A program made the translations under genes and the position numbers. The notes under the pieces are model-generated. The model was given only the letters and a program-made list of their open reading frames with translations, was not told the DNA's origin and did no database searches. A DNA stretch of 64,000 bases from Apostichopus japonicus (taxonomy: Eukaryota; Echinodermata; Holothuroidea; Aspidochirotida; Stichopodidae). The DNA is taken from assembly GCF_037975245.1 (NCBI RefSeq), contig NC_092572.1, forward strand, positions 15,320,269-15,384,268, given 5' to 3'. Of this stretch, positions 32,600-44,901 are shown piece after piece (position 1 is the first letter of the stretch; the number at the start of each line of letters is the position of its first letter).

Positions 32600-35335
32600 C
32601 CTCCTTGGTTCCTCTCCTTGTTTTCCTATTTACCAGTTTCTTCAATTACTACAAGTACAAGTGTCTCTTTGAAATATGTTCCTTTCTTTCACCAAACTCT
32701 CCTAAATCACAAGAAACATTTACTACGTACAGTTGCTTCACTACCTAAATTAATTCTTTCCACAGCCAAGCCGTCTTTCTTTCCTCTCCTGAAAAACGTT
32801 GGTTTCAACCCCTAAAAATAATTTCAGGGAGGAAACTATTGTTTTTATTCTTGAAAGTTGGAGAAGAAACCAACGGCCTTGCCTGCCATGATGGAAAAAA
32901 AAAAAGGGAAGAGAGAGAGCTTTCATCCTAAGCTAATTTGTACGGCTGCAAGTTAGTTTCTTGAGGATGTGTTACTGTTAAGTGCTTGATGGCATAGCCT
33001 AGGCTATGGTAGGCTACTCTGGTAGGAATTTAGAGACATTTAGGCCAAGGCTAATTAAGTTAGGCCTATCCTAACTGTACTAGCCTTAACCAGAAAGTAA
33101 TTAGGCCCAACCAGCTAGGTCTAGTATTTTGTCGGAAGATATAAAGTGACTTACTTTACTTACGTTAATTGTCTAGTGAATATCATATTAGGCCTAGATT
33201 AGCATTCCAACTAGTATAGACGCCAGTGCCTACGTGAGCTAGCCTATCGTTAGGCCTAAGCGATACTATTATATGATAGGCTAGCGTAATTTCTCACGCT
33301 CGCTGACTCAAACAATGTGAAGTACTAACTTGCTCCACAAAACTAATACACAACCTCCGAGCTGGAGAATATATCTGCCATTCACATTCTTTGGCAGTTA
33401 CCCCCCATACAGAATAGGCTACAAATTACAATTACGTATGAATTGTTAGCCAACGGCTGCCAGGAAGCGAACTGCACTGCTCGTGTAACCTTTCGTGAGC
33501 TTAATACAGATCATAATTCGCGCTCCGTTGCTTAACCTTTGACCACGACCGTGTGCGTCTATGGCAAGCCATGTGGGACAAACACCGCATAATATATCAA
33601 CGTTTCCATTGAAAAAAAAAAAAAAATAGCAATGACATGCTAGATGCATATCCATTTGAAATCATTACATTTACAACGAAACAATTCAAATGGTCTCATA
33701 ACATAGGCCTAAGGTCATTAAACATGTCGGTCAAGATAATTTAATGAGTTCGCTGCGATTCCCGTCAGAAAAGTTGTTTTAATGACCAATATATCATTAC
33801 CCAAATAGGTTGGTCTGGCATTAGGCCTAGGCGGGACAGTAGGCCTACTGTCATGATCAACCCAGGGGGGGGGGGGCGAGGGTGTAGGTCTGGCTTATCC
33901 ATGGGACAGACATTCTAAAGATAATAATTTACACTTTTTGAGGGGGACTCTTGGGGCGAATCTTGGCATAAAAATGTCTGCCTAAAATTGTTTACCTAGC
34001 TGCATGAACATTTTCAGATACAACAAATTTTGGCAAAAACTGCTTGAATTTTGTGATAAAATGTCACATTTGAGATTTTTTGGATAAATTGTCTGAATTT
34101 TTAACCCATTCTCCAATATAAATGAAGGTATTAAATGAAATTCACTGTTTCTGTGATCCATGTAGAGGTTTTGTTCTTAAAGTACAGTCTTACCTTTTTG
34201 TGCAGAGTTCTAGAGCATCTGTTCCTTATGCATGTCTTGAAGTAGAGGTTGGGTAAAGTAGAGGTTTGCTAAATTTTAATAGAATCAATAGTTATATCTA
34301 CTTCAGTTGCTGTAACTGTATCTTAGGTGCCCCCCCCCCCCGCCCTCCCTCTGCCAGGTTTCATCTAGGATAAACCACTGGTGCTGTGATCGAGTGGATA
34401 AAGGCAATGGCATTTGAAGCAATGAGGTTTGGCAATCAGGAGGTTCTATGTAAGGTGGGTTTATCATCCAAGAGCAGTCTACAGTTTTCCCATCTGAGAT
34501 GAGTTTCTAAATTTTATATAAAATGTTGAATTGGAAGCCACCCGTAGTGTAAGTTGTGATCCATACGCCTGTGCGGGCTTCTCCCACATTTGTGTTTGGT
34601 TAAGCTTTTTAAAAATAACTGCTCATTATTATTATTACAAGGGAGGTGTAACCCCCATTCTTATCTTTGGAGTGGGGGGGGGGGTATCTGCACTTGTTGG
34701 ATGCGTAGTGCAATTGGACGCCAAGATTAAGAAACAGAAAACCACATTTACATAATGTTACAGCTCTGATATAAATCTTAGCTTTATAAGAAACTCAAAG
34801 GACAGCCATTTATTTTACCACTCTGTGGCAGCTGGAATCCTTTTTATTTATCAACAGCATACATACACACCATAATTGAATGATAATTAAACAGTAACAT
34901 AAAAGATAAAAGTACTAAAACTGAAAACATGATAAGAAAATGACATCCCTTGATGAAAGTACAGTGAACTGGAGCCTCTGGAGAGAGATGTATACTAATA
35001 CAAGCCTTTTAAATAGGTTGTGATATTGTGTGTTCAATCACATCTATAATAATCAACAATGTGGGTAATCATTAATAAGTACTCATTTGAGTGTGAAAAT
35101 AAAGCCTACAGGTTGTCAAATAATTCATTGTTAACAGTTAGATCATATAGCAAACAGAACAAGTAGCTACAAAGGAACGTACTTCCTTCATAAAATATCG
35201 CCCCAAGTGTCTTGCAGCATATATTATGTAACTTAAAATTATACTCAACTATCAGAGTGAACAACAGAGTAAACAACTCTACAGTAAAGGCCACCATTTG
35301 AATACTGTACTATCTTCTAAACAGTTAAAAAGATA
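32600..35335. other. Non-coding, GCCTA-rich; possible regulatory or 5' region
   Basis: There is a high density of AGGCCTA/TAGGCCT strings at about 32,990-33,260 and 33,700-33,850. A CpG-richer patch at about 33,460-33,580 would fit a promoter or first intron, but no first exon could be identified. A tRNA-like string near 34,385-34,435 is too weak to call. Confidence 0.35.
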
Positions 35336-35343
35336 GTTCATAC

Positions 35344-35712
35344 CAAGGGCGTAGGAACCGGAGGGGGGGGGGTGCCAGCCCCCCCAGTGAAAAATGTGGA
35401 GGGGCGGAAGTATCATTCTGCACCCCCCCCCGGTTCGCAAGTCAGAAAACCCCTTTTTCATTTCCAAATGAGAAAAAAAAATCTCATTTGGAGCACCAAA
35501 TTGCATCTTAGGCCAGGTGAAAATACAAAATTAAGTTTACAAAATGGAGTGGGGGTTGAAGTGTGCTATATTGCACCAAATTGCATCTGAGGCCACCTGG
35601 AAATGCCAAAAAATTCAAAAGGGGAGGGGGACACCCCCTCCCCTTGGACCCCTCCCCCAGGCGGGCCATCAGTCTTCAGCCCCCCACTCAAAAGTACCTT
35701 CCTACGCTACTG
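35344..35712. mobile_element. 369-bp hAT-type MITE with 8-bp target-site duplication
   Basis: The ends are CAAGGGCGTAGGAACC and the complement of TTCCTACGCTACTG, so the inverted repeats share GCGTAGGAA after CA. The element is flanked by a perfect 8-bp direct repeat, GTTCATAC (35,336-35,343 and 35,713-35,720). CA-starting termini with an 8-bp duplication are hAT features. The interior is G/C-rich with poly-G and poly-C runs, and overlapping short ORFs there are artefacts. Confidence 0.88.
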
Positions 35713-35720
35713 GTTCATAC

Positions 35721-37066
35721 TGTTCCAGTCTTTGATACACTGTGTATGAAACCGGTGGGGATTATAAAGGTAGGTTTTACACGCTTCACCATGATGTAAG
35801 AAATATAAGGGTAATAAAAGGAATATCATACCATCAAAGAATATATAACATTAACTCAAAGGTCACTGTACATCTTGTCCTTTGATGTTAAAGTCTCACT
35901 ATGCATTCCATCTGGACGGTCTGAATAATAATGTTTTGGAGGTTTCTATTATCGCTCGTTCTCTGAGATTTGGCCAAAATATTTCGCAAACAATGCAACC
36001 ACAAGATTGTCTGATTATTAACTGCACAATGGTACCAAAATAGGGTTAGGGAACAGTTTGTTCGTGTTTATAATGGAAGGCATAATGGGGCTTTATACCT
36101 AACTATCACATGAAAGTAAGTACAAACAATGAAGGATATTCATCAGAACACAACTACGAGGCAAGTTATAAAACCAACCAATTTACTCAGTTTTGAAATG
36201 TAAGTAAAAACAGAGGAGCTGTGTGCTATTCATGACCAACATTTTTGTTTGTTTATGTCATATGAAAAACTCAAAATACCCATATCCCAATGGATTTAAA
36301 GAAAAAATTGAAACCATTGAAAATAAGTTGACAGTCGGGTCAAGTAGCTACTGGATAGTTCCCTAAAAACACTTTAATGAGTTTTACTTCAGCACCGTCG
36401 AAATGGGTGCAATTAGTCCGTAAATATATGATGCTTGGCATGGCAAAACATGGATGGGACAGATATTGAGACTTTCATATTTAGAGAGGACAGAAACAAA
36501 CAAACAAGCAGAGACTTCAAGTTGAATCCAGATGTCCTTTTATCACTGAATGGAGAATCGGTTGCGAGAGCATTTCAGAGACGAATCCTTAATTGAAAGC
36601 TAAAAGATCAATCAATTTTGTGAAGTAGCATTTAACATACTACACTTTTCATTCAATTCTAATTACCACCAGGTGAAGGCAATATTATGCAATATTTCTG
36701 TACGAAACCCTTGGTGTATTTCTCCCCCTCCAACCCACGCCCAAAGAGGTGCAACTTCACATGGCTAATAATTTGCCTGATCACCTCTGTCCCTTCTGCT
36801 ATATGAAAAGTAAAGTAAGACATCTTAATCCTCTCTGACATTTGATCTTTCTGTGGTTTTAAGAATTTTGCATATTTTAAATATTCAGGGTGGCATTTAA
36901 CCCCCCCACTTCCCCACACCCATCACCCTTCACCACCAAGAAAAATGAAAATGGATGAAGTAAACAGGGTGAGAGAGAACTTCAGTTGCTACTGATGTTT
37001 GTTCTAATAATGTCCTCATAGATAATACGGAAACCTCAAGTCTGCAATATAAATCCACCATGACAA
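35721..37066. other. Non-coding; nothing recognised
   Basis: No supported exon or repeat boundary. The minus-strand ORF at 36,659-36,919 has no splice support and no recognisable motif. Confidence 0.45.
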
Positions 37067-37255
37067 ATGATGATATTTCGGTTGCTTTTATTCCCAAGAT
37101 GCGCTATTGTTCTTGTTTTGTTATTAAATTTATTTCCTATTCCTGTTGGCCTGGTTACATACCGTCACAAGAATCCGACAGTGGCGCATCCTGGTCGACC
37201 GAGTGGGGAAGGAAAACCAAAACTTGCAACAACATCAACGACAACGACAGAGTAA
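37067..37255 (+). CDS. Candidate first exon of a secreted or membrane-anchored protein
   Basis: An ATG at 37,067 opens MMIFRLLLFPRCAIVLVLLL and continues NLFPIPVG. This is a strong hydrophobic signal peptide or anchor, followed by a Pro/Lys/Thr-rich linker (HPGRPSGEGKPKLATTSTTT). The frame ends in TAA at 37,253-37,255. That TAA sits inside a GTAAAT string that could instead be a splice donor, so the protein would continue in a later exon. No downstream exon was recognised. Confidence 0.3.
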   Translation: MMIFRLLLFPRCAIVLVLLLNLFPIPVGLVTYRHKNPTVAHPGRPSGEGKPKLATTSTTTTE

Positions 37256-38934
37256 ATACAGACTTGTGACACGTTGTGACAAGTTGTGACAATGTCACAG
37301 CAAAATCACATCATTGTAGCAAATGCCCAAAAAGATGGCTGAATTAAGAAAGAAAACAGTTTCTCCTTTCTCCCCTCTTTTTGGTCGAGGGAACATCCCA
37401 GTTTGGAGAGAAAGTCAAGCAAATTTGGGGGATCTAGTTTAAGGAGATTGAAGAAAGACAGGGTTTAAAGGGGACATGCACTATTGTAATTTGACTAAAA
37501 GTGGAGCTATATTCCATGCAGGCAATTTATATTAAAGGAGCACTTTTTTCCCCATTTTCTTTGTTTTAAACTGTTTGTTAGTCAAACACTAAAGCTAGAA
37601 ACAGTAAAAACATGGTAAAGACTAAAGCTAACAGCTAATATGGACAGAGTCGGAGATTAAAACTTCCTCTTTGTGTAATTTCTATCATTTGAACATCAAT
37701 TATGTTCGTATTTGATATGGAATACATGGTTTGGTTTTTTATTGATTTTTCAAGCTGAATGCTACTTTAACTGAACAATAAACATAGAGTCTGGCAGGAT
37801 CAGAACCGATGTTTTCAGAAAATCTGGCAAATCTGAAATAATAATCTTTGAGAATCTCCTGGGTATTATTTCTCTAAACTATAGTTTCATTATGAAATTA
37901 TCTTCTTGTATTTTTTTCTTTCTGATGTTCAGCAAAGATACACACATTACCATAAAAACATTTTTTCATGCAAAAAAAGGGTGAAAGTGAAGCTTACGAA
38001 AACAATATCACTTCAAAAATAATTTCAAAACAAAACACTCAATTGAAAAGTAAGCAAAAGCTGCAGGCAAGTCTTTCAAATATGTGAGTCTAGTCAAACC
38101 AATCCGAAAACAACTGCAATTTGGGGTGGGGATAGGTGGGGGGTAGAGGTTGGGTAGAACAGCACTGATCAAACCGAGTTCACCAACAAAAGTAAAGCAA
38201 AGCATTGATTTATGACTCACATAAAAGGTGACATGATTTCTACACTTAAAACCAATCACTTTGTGTAATCATTAATGAAGAATATCAAAACAAGCCATAA
38301 CTGAAAGATATTTGTTTCTGAGTAAGCTGGCTTTAGTAAGTTGAGATTGATCAATTAATTCGATCTTATCAATGGAAGTTTGTTCAACCTATTGATTTTA
38401 ACATGAAGTGCGACTCCAGTGTCATGTCCAAGTACTAGCTTCAGTGTCAATTTACCCTCACATTTTACTGGGTGGAGTGGGGTGGGGGAGGCGGGGGGAG
38501 TGGCTAATATCTCAACTTTTCCCCGTAGCTCATGTACTTTCTTGTGGTACATTCACTGATATTACTTACATAGAACCTAACGGAAGGAATGTCGAGACCA
38601 TCCATCATTTTCACCACACTTTAATAAGTACACATGAATCGTATCCTAACAACTGTCACACCAGGCACATTGATAAAAGAAAGTTGCCCCCCCCTCCCTT
38701 TTATTTTCTCTCTTTCTATTTCTTAGTGCTTGTTTTGGATTAATGATGAAGATTTTTACAATTTTTCTAAGCAAGGATACTTAAGTTTTTGGCAGCCCAT
38801 TGGTAGGTGCGGTCAAGATAATGCTTAATCAAATAACATAAAAATAATTGTTGGGATTGGGGGATAGGCCAGCCAAGCTATTACCTAACTACAGACAGAA
38901 AAAAAAGACTTTCTATTCTTAAGTAAACTGGTAC

Positions 38935-39020
38935 CTTGATCAAACTTTACCATATTATTAGATCTTGATCAAACTTTACCATATTATTAGATCTGGATCA
39001 ATGTTTACAATATTACTAGA
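38935..39020. repeat. 29-bp tandem repeat, three copies
   Basis: CTTGATCAAACTTTACCATA followed by TTATTAGAT occurs twice exactly, from 38,935 and 38,964. A third, diverged copy follows. Confidence 0.85.
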
Positions 39021-39446
39021 GGGTCATCGGGCTGATACAGGTGGTTTACTCTTGAACCAGTGTAAAAGCTTAAATGAAACAGGACACTGTTGTGCTGGTA
39101 TGAGACGCTTTAGAACACAACAGGTGGCGAGGGTGCTTTATTCTGTCCTTGTCTACAGTAGCATACCCGTACAACTGCTGTGTAACCCTACACCAACTTA
39201 TTACGGTCTTGTCCATGAAACAAAAAGCCTTATCAGCTGACATACTACCCAATTTAGTCGGTATACTTTATACTAGTATGCAAATCATAAACAATCTATA
39301 AACAGAAATAGGTGGGTGGCTCTGCTCTTCATAATCTAAAACAAGAGATATCCTTTAAGAATGTGGACTTAATAGATAAATGCAGAGAGGGTGGGGAGAA
39401 GAATGGAAGGTAGAGGGGGCCAGAGACAAGGAAAATTCCAACGCAC

Positions 39447-39539
39447 CTGTGTTCTGCAAGCATCTCCATAAGTTATACCTGCCAGAACTTCAGAGATGGG
39501 TCCAGGGTGCGTCTTATCCCCAAAACGCTCTTGCCTAAT
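39447..39539 (-). CDS. ADD1: Adducin exon (e), end of the neck-tail region
   Basis: This 93-nt, phase-0 exon reads IRQERFGDKTHPGPISEVLA then GITYGDACRTQ. The family block is NKIREQNLQDIKTAGPQSQVLAGI, so it matches the conserved segment after the neck. The acceptor is GAATTTCAG and the donor GTGCGT. The tail with the MARCKS-like lysine-rich calmodulin-binding end was not found at lower coordinates. The symbol means the adducin family; which vertebrate paralogue it corresponds to cannot be told. Confidence 0.8.
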
Positions 39540-40389
39540 CTGAAATTCAAAGAGTAGACAACATCCTCGTTGGTAACATTATAACACTTCTATTCATAGT
39601 CTCTCTGCCATTAAGGATGAGGAATTAAAAATTCATGCCTTTTGCCACTGCGGTCCTGGCACCAGCTGCAAGGAGCATGTGGCATGAGTGCTAAATGCCT
39701 CGTTCTGTTGGATGCAGGTGTGACCTCATCAATTTTTCATTTCTGGGTAATATGGTTACGGAAACTTCACCGGCAGACACTCTTTGGGACATCTATCAAA
39801 GATGTCAGAATGACAGAACATATAACATAGCACTAAGAAGACGCATAACATAACACAAAGAGGACATTGAATAGTGATACTAAGGAGGAGAGATTTAAGA
39901 ATGTTTAAAGTTCTCACAGCAAATTTTTGAGGCTTGCTAAGGGTCTGCTGTGTGTAAAATGATCCTGGGTGGGAAGGGGTCGGGGGCGTGAGGAAATATA
40001 CACCCATCCGCTTCAACCTACCATAAAAATACAAAAGTAGTAAATAGCACAACTTAAAAAACTTTCTTGGGTGAACCCTCCCTACATGTGGAAATGGCTC
40101 CCTAAATGGGTAGTCCGCTCCCTACAAGGGGAGAACCCTACCTACGTGGGGAGTCCGCTTCAACGAATCCAGGGCAACACCCACTGATACACTTTTACAT
40201 TATCTTTTTTTTTTTACCACTTTTTCTATAACATACCAGATACATCATTCACTCCTCGGAACACCGAATTAGGGAAAGGCGAAAAAATGGGAAAGAAGTG
40301 AGAGGAAGGAGAAAGTGGTGACAAATAACAAAAATAAAACAATCAATCAGAAATAACAGTGTATAACGTCATCAACGTACAGTTTAAAC

Positions 40390-40484
40390 CTTCTTCTTGT
40401 ACTCCTTATGATCTTGTCCCTGTCTTGCAAACTGTTGTGGATCAGTGATAGCAACTGCATCACCACTCTTGGGGTCCTTGTCAC
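40390..40484 (-). CDS. ADD1: Adducin exon (d)
   Basis: The frame reads DKDPKSGDAVAITDPQQFAR then QGQDHKEYKKK, which lines up with the adducin stretch [25 protein letters not shown]. The donor side is clear (AAG then GTTTAA) and joins in phase 0 to exon (e), restoring the KIRQ/KIREQ motif. Two acceptors are possible, exon start at 40,491 or 40,484. The second keeps frame with a donor inside the end of exon (c). Confidence 0.75.
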
Positions 40485-40581
40485 CTACCCACTGTGAAAA
40501 ATGTAACCAGAGAGAAGAGTTGTGGATGACGCATAATCACTGGGTTTCCATTTGGCCTGTTTCCTACAAGATTTCTAACCG

Positions 40582-41148
40582 CAGGAGCGTAGCCAGGGGG
40601 CGAAGGGGGAGACCGCCCCCCCTCGATTTTTTTTTTTTATGATATCGAAGTTTTATAGCAGCTGTTATAAGAGGTTTTAATATTTGTTCACCAATAAATT
40701 AACTGTGTCTGAATTTTCGAAAATTCCCAGACCAACATTCTTCATCATACTTCCCTCTACTCGTGCAATTTTGACCGGTCTGTTAGGGGTTGAAGGTTTT
40801 TTTTCTATATTGGTTGTCCATAGATGATATTTTGTGCAACATTATGGGCATATTTGAGGTGAATTTGTTTATTCAAATTCTGAACAAATAATGGGCTTTA
40901 AAACCTCAAAAAGTGGGGCTGACGGATATTGTGGGCCGTTACGTAGTATTACCTACAAAAGCAGTGTTCATCTGGTTGGTCATTTTCAAGCCTGAGAAGT
41001 GCCATTTTCGGTGATCTGGGGGCTATCAAAACCAGAAATTTTCTTGTACGCTGCGTGCAACCGATGGTGGTGCTCCGCTTAGATAGTAATATACAAAATA
41101 TCACAAAGCGCGAGAACAATTTGGGGGATGAAAGTTGCTACGCGCCTG
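40582..41148. mobile_element. Probable hAT-like MITE in an adducin intron (567 bp)
   Basis: The left end CAGGAGCGTAGC and the complement of the right end (CAGGCGCGTAGC) are inverted repeats with 11 of 12 identical. The interior begins with a G-run/C-run hairpin like other elements of this type. The 8-bp flanks do not match, so the edges may be eroded. Confidence 0.55.
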
Positions 41149-41512
41149 CACCCAAGCAAATGTACCCCATCAATATTTGAAACAAATCACCGCCCCGGAT
41201 CACATTGTCCAGAATGGTGACAATCCCGCTTCCCCCTCCCCCCCAACAACCCTTCTATCCCTGTTCTCCCTCTGAAAAGATCAAACATTCGCTAAATAAA
41301 TAGCAAACAAAGGATGACTAACTTCTGATAATTCCATCTGTAGGGCATTTTAGATCTAGATTTTTTGTTTCTGGAAAGTGCTAAAATCAAAACATTTTCA
41401 TCACCTTGGCAAGTGCCTGTTCGATGTCTTGAATTGTCAAAGTCCCCAAATTGCCCAAAATTAAGGATTGTGTCGGGTGATTCTGTCAAACGAATGATGT
41501 GCCTACCACCAA

Positions 41513-41821
41513 TTACATGTCACTACTACTCAGGTGTATCTTCGTCTTGTAGCCCTCGTCTTCCCCTTTCTCTCCCCAGTTGGCGTACTTTTGAGCTACC
41601 TCCACCTTGGAGTATGTGTTTGGCGTGTTCAGCCATTTCGTCTTCTCCTCTGCCTGCCTCCTGTTCAACATCTTGATCGGTGACTCGTATCTGCTCTTCT
41701 CAAATTCGTTGTCGTAGATGTAGATGAAGTTGGTGGAGGCTGCTGGGTAGGCGACGTCGCTCTTGGGCTTCAGTTCGTGTCTCACAAACGGCTGGCCGTA
41801 CACGTTGCCTGTTATGTAACC
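41513..41821 (-). CDS. ADD1: Adducin exon (c), neck domain
   Basis: After TTGTTACAG the frame reads GYITGNVYGQPFVRHELKPK, then SDVAYPAASTNF, and later REEKTKWLN-type sequence (AEEKTKWLNTPNTYSKVEV). Adducins have [32 protein letters not shown] and REKTRWLNSPNTYMKVNV at this place. Adducin caps actin filament ends and recruits spectrin. This part is the neck involved in oligomer formation. The 3' end is uncertain: reading through gives a stop at 41,513, while a donor about 20 bp earlier (CTGA then GTAGTA) joins exon (d) in frame. The exon is G/C-richer than its surroundings. Confidence 0.85.
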   Translation of the reverse strand, partial: GYITGNVYGQPFVRHELKPKSDVAYPAASTNFIYIYDNEFEKSRYESPIKMLNRRQAEEKTKWLNTPNTYSKVEVAQKYANWGEKGEDEGYKTKIHLSSSDM

Positions 41822-42235
41822 CTGTAACAATTTAAAAAGTTCCTGTGATCAAATTTTTGTGCTGGTTGCAGATCTAAGTCACTCTTACATCTAACATCAG
41901 CAGCACAACATTCCTCCATCTTTGTCTTCTTTGCTGTTTTACTTATGAAATGATTACATATCAAGTCTTCCACAAGTATCTCTTTGAAAATCTCACACAT
42001 TCGCTGTCTTTGGTGCATTCAGGACAAACTAATTGGAACATTCCGTTTCTATGCCATTTCCATGAAATACTGCACAATTTTGGATGCAGGTGATCTTGAA
42101 AATATTTTCAAAATGGGTGGGGTGTGCGACAGATCACTTGTAGGGAGCTTCATGAAGTTCCCCAAACCGATAAAGTTTGGATTATGTTCAATAGCGTATG
42201 AAACCATTCTGATTATTAAGTCAAGAGCTTGCCAA

Positions 42236-42275
<40 letters not shown>
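42236..42275. repeat. (AT)n microsatellite
   Basis: About 37 bp of TA repeats in an adducin intron. Confidence 0.95.
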
Positions 42276-42277
<2 letters not shown>

Positions 42278-42539
42278 CTGAACGAAGCTACCTGCTTATC
42301 CACACTGACTTCCTACAACTCACTTCTCACTGAATTATCTCACTTAATAAAGCGTATTAGCTTGGTACACATATGATCAAAAACCTCATACGTTAACTAG
42401 CGACGCCATCGGTTGGCAATTAGCATAGTAAATGCTTGCTATGTCTGCCCAGATCTTTAAATGCAAATAAGGCTAGTTGGTCTGCTGCACAGACATTGCA
42501 GGCCAAGTGAGTTGGAATTTTTGCATTTTGAAATCTTAC

Positions 42540-42704
42540 CATATTGTCCAAATATCTCATCATGGCTTCGAACTCCAGTTCACCGACCTTCAGTTTGTGT
42601 CCTGTCTCACTGACCCCACCTGCGTCCTTGGCAGTCCCTTCGCCGACCTTGTCTCTGACTTCATCCGGTAGGTGGATGACATTATCCAGGCCTACGGCAT
42701 GTAT
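42540..42704 (-). CDS. ADD1: Adducin exon (b), end of head domain
   Basis: This exon has 55 codons in phase 0 at both ends. The acceptor is CATGACAG and the donor GTAAGA. It reads IHAVGLDNVIHLPDEVRDKV and ends KLKVGELEFEAMMRYLDNM, equivalent to the adducin stretch from VRTLASAGGPDNL to WQIGEQEFEALMRMLDNL. It joins exon (a) (…ACEIQ) and exon (c) (GYITG…) exactly as in the family. Confidence 0.88.
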
Positions 42705-43937
42705 CTGTCATGAATAATTACATACGGTAAAGCGTTTGAATGCAGTTTGTTGTTACATTATCAAACACAAGTCTTACGAGCGACTCTTTAATCTCTCTTA
42801 TTCCTCCTTTGTCGTTTCTTGTCGCTGACGTTGCTCTGCTGGTCCTAACACTACTAAGGAGATTCTTATATTTGTCATCTTGTATATGCCATCCGAGGAA
42901 TGAAACTCAACAATTTCATATAAGAGGACGACAACATCCTACATGATTTGCCGAATAAACCATCCGTTTGGCGTTCATGCTCAAAAATACAAGACCCACT
43001 AAAGAGTCGTTTTTAGCTTAAATCCGGTTTGAACTTTCGTCCTTTTGATGAAACCTTTGAATCCTTCTCAATTGAAGCATTTTGTCTTCCATCTCTCTGT
43101 CAAGGGACAAAAGAGCTAAATACTGCCATTACAGAACAAACACAGAAATGCACTTCTCCTTCAACAGGCAAATATTTGAGCAACTGTCTGTCTGGGCAAT
43201 AATACTTCATTTGTTCCTATCCAACAACAAAAAATTGTCTGTCAACAAAACTGGACCAAACTTGGCTATGTGATAATTTGCTCTTTAATGAACAAAAAGA
43301 TGTCAACTTCTCTATGGTGGATATAACCAATGCCTGGATTCTGCAAGGCACCTTGATAGCAAATAGGCAAAAGCATTATGTACAATATGTATGAGGTACA
43401 ATAGAAGCATTGTAACACTATCAGGAAAACGGAAGTTTGTGTTTATAAGCCTTTTCTCCAAACAATTTGATACAGAATCCTGTGGACGCCTGCGGGCGCA
43501 AGCTGAGCTCATCAAACTTACAAAGACCCTCAGGAGCATCCCAGCTTTCCTTTCATGATGTTAGTGTCATCACATTAGTATTTATAATACGCTTTCTGGC
43601 CAAGGTGAAGTGCACAGGAGCGGCAGTATTTGAATATACCGCAGAGGATCGAAAACTGAAGCCTTTCCAAAATCTCATCGATCATATTCATAGACTTACT
43701 GTTTTAGTATTCTGTGCTTAATACTCCCTTTTGAATAGATATTTATTCCTCTTGAATGTTATTCAACTTTTATTAGCAGATTGAATTTGAGTTAGCAGAA
43801 ATAAATGTTTTAGTTTTTGAGTCGGACTAAATTTATTCCAGTCCTTGCAGCCCGACTGAACTTTATTAACATTAGGCTGAAACTTGGAGGAAATAAATTT
43901 TATCCCACAGCGATAGGCCTAGGCCAAATATCCAATA

Positions 43938-44157
43938 ATGAATGTTCAGAACTTGCTGCAGTTATCCAAGAATATGGAAAATATTGTTGACCCATCGAAG
44001 AAGACCAAGCCTCAAAAATGTGTTATTTATTGGATGAAAGATCAACAAGTTAGTACAGAGTCGGTGATGGACAAAGAAAATGCAACTGAAAATGCAGTCT
44101 GCTTGATAAAGTGGAGAGGAAAGGGGCCGTATTCTAGAAAAATCATCAAAATAAGTG
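43938..44157 (+). CDS. Small two-exon gene, exon 1 (unknown, BEN-protein-like N-terminus?)
   Basis: Starting at ATG 43,938 the exon encodes 73 codons plus one base, ending at a GTATGT donor. It is basic and hydrophilic: KKTKPQKCVIYWMKDQQVST, then VCLIKWRGKGPYSRKIIKIS. Such a small beta-barrel-like segment occurs at the N-terminus of some BEN-domain proteins, but that likeness is only suggestive. Joined to exon 2 it gives a 127-residue product. The gene lies on the opposite strand to adducin, inside the intron between adducin exons (b) and (a). Confidence 0.5.
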
Positions 44158-44901
44158 GTATGTTGACCTTTTTTCTGTTTCATTTCTATGTGTAATCATT
44201 TGAAACTTTCTGACAGTGGCACAATAACCAAGTTCAACTTCTAATTTTCTCCTGTCTTGTGCCACGATAAACAGCATATTTGCAGTTAATAAAGTTAATA
44301 ATCAAATTAAAATAAGACAAGGCTACATGTGTAGTATATTTCTTGTTTAGGCCTAAACTTATAGGGTTACTACAGTTAAGCTTATTCTTATGGGTGCATG
44401 GGGCAATGCCTATGTTTGGTAATTATTTGGACATTCAGTACTTGGATTTTCCTAGTTTTACCTAGTCAAACTTCACGTTCAAATCTGACGTTTCTCTTAC
44501 CGTACTACAGAGATTTTACTTACCATTGAAATAGCGTTTTAAAAATGCAAAACATTTAAGTGTTGGGCATGCAGGGTTTAATGTGATTACATTTCTGTTT
44601 TTCATATGTGGTTATATGCAAGGAGCCAAATTTTTCATCATTTTAATAATTATTACAGGGGGGGGGGAGGGCTAGTAAGGTTATATATAAACTTTGTGAC
44701 ATGTTGTAAGACATGTGTAAACATGCTTGCTTGCCAAAAAAGTGGGGTCTAAACCCACCCATCTCTCTCCCGCCTTGCGACGTCCCTGTATTATGCACTG
44801 AATATTATATATTATATTTTCCGTTTCTGGTGGGTGGTTATTGTGCCAATGTATATTTGTGCCCTATCATTATTAATTATTTCTATTTGTTTTATGTTCA
44901 G

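Noticed and set aside
34381-34445. tRNA-like SINE head
   Set aside because: The A-box-like GATCGAGTGGATAAAGGC is suggestive, but no acceptable B box or tail follows.
35372-35799. Proline-rich ORFs around 35.4-35.8 kb
   Set aside because: They lie in the G/C-rich interior and flank of the hAT-type MITE and differ between frames.
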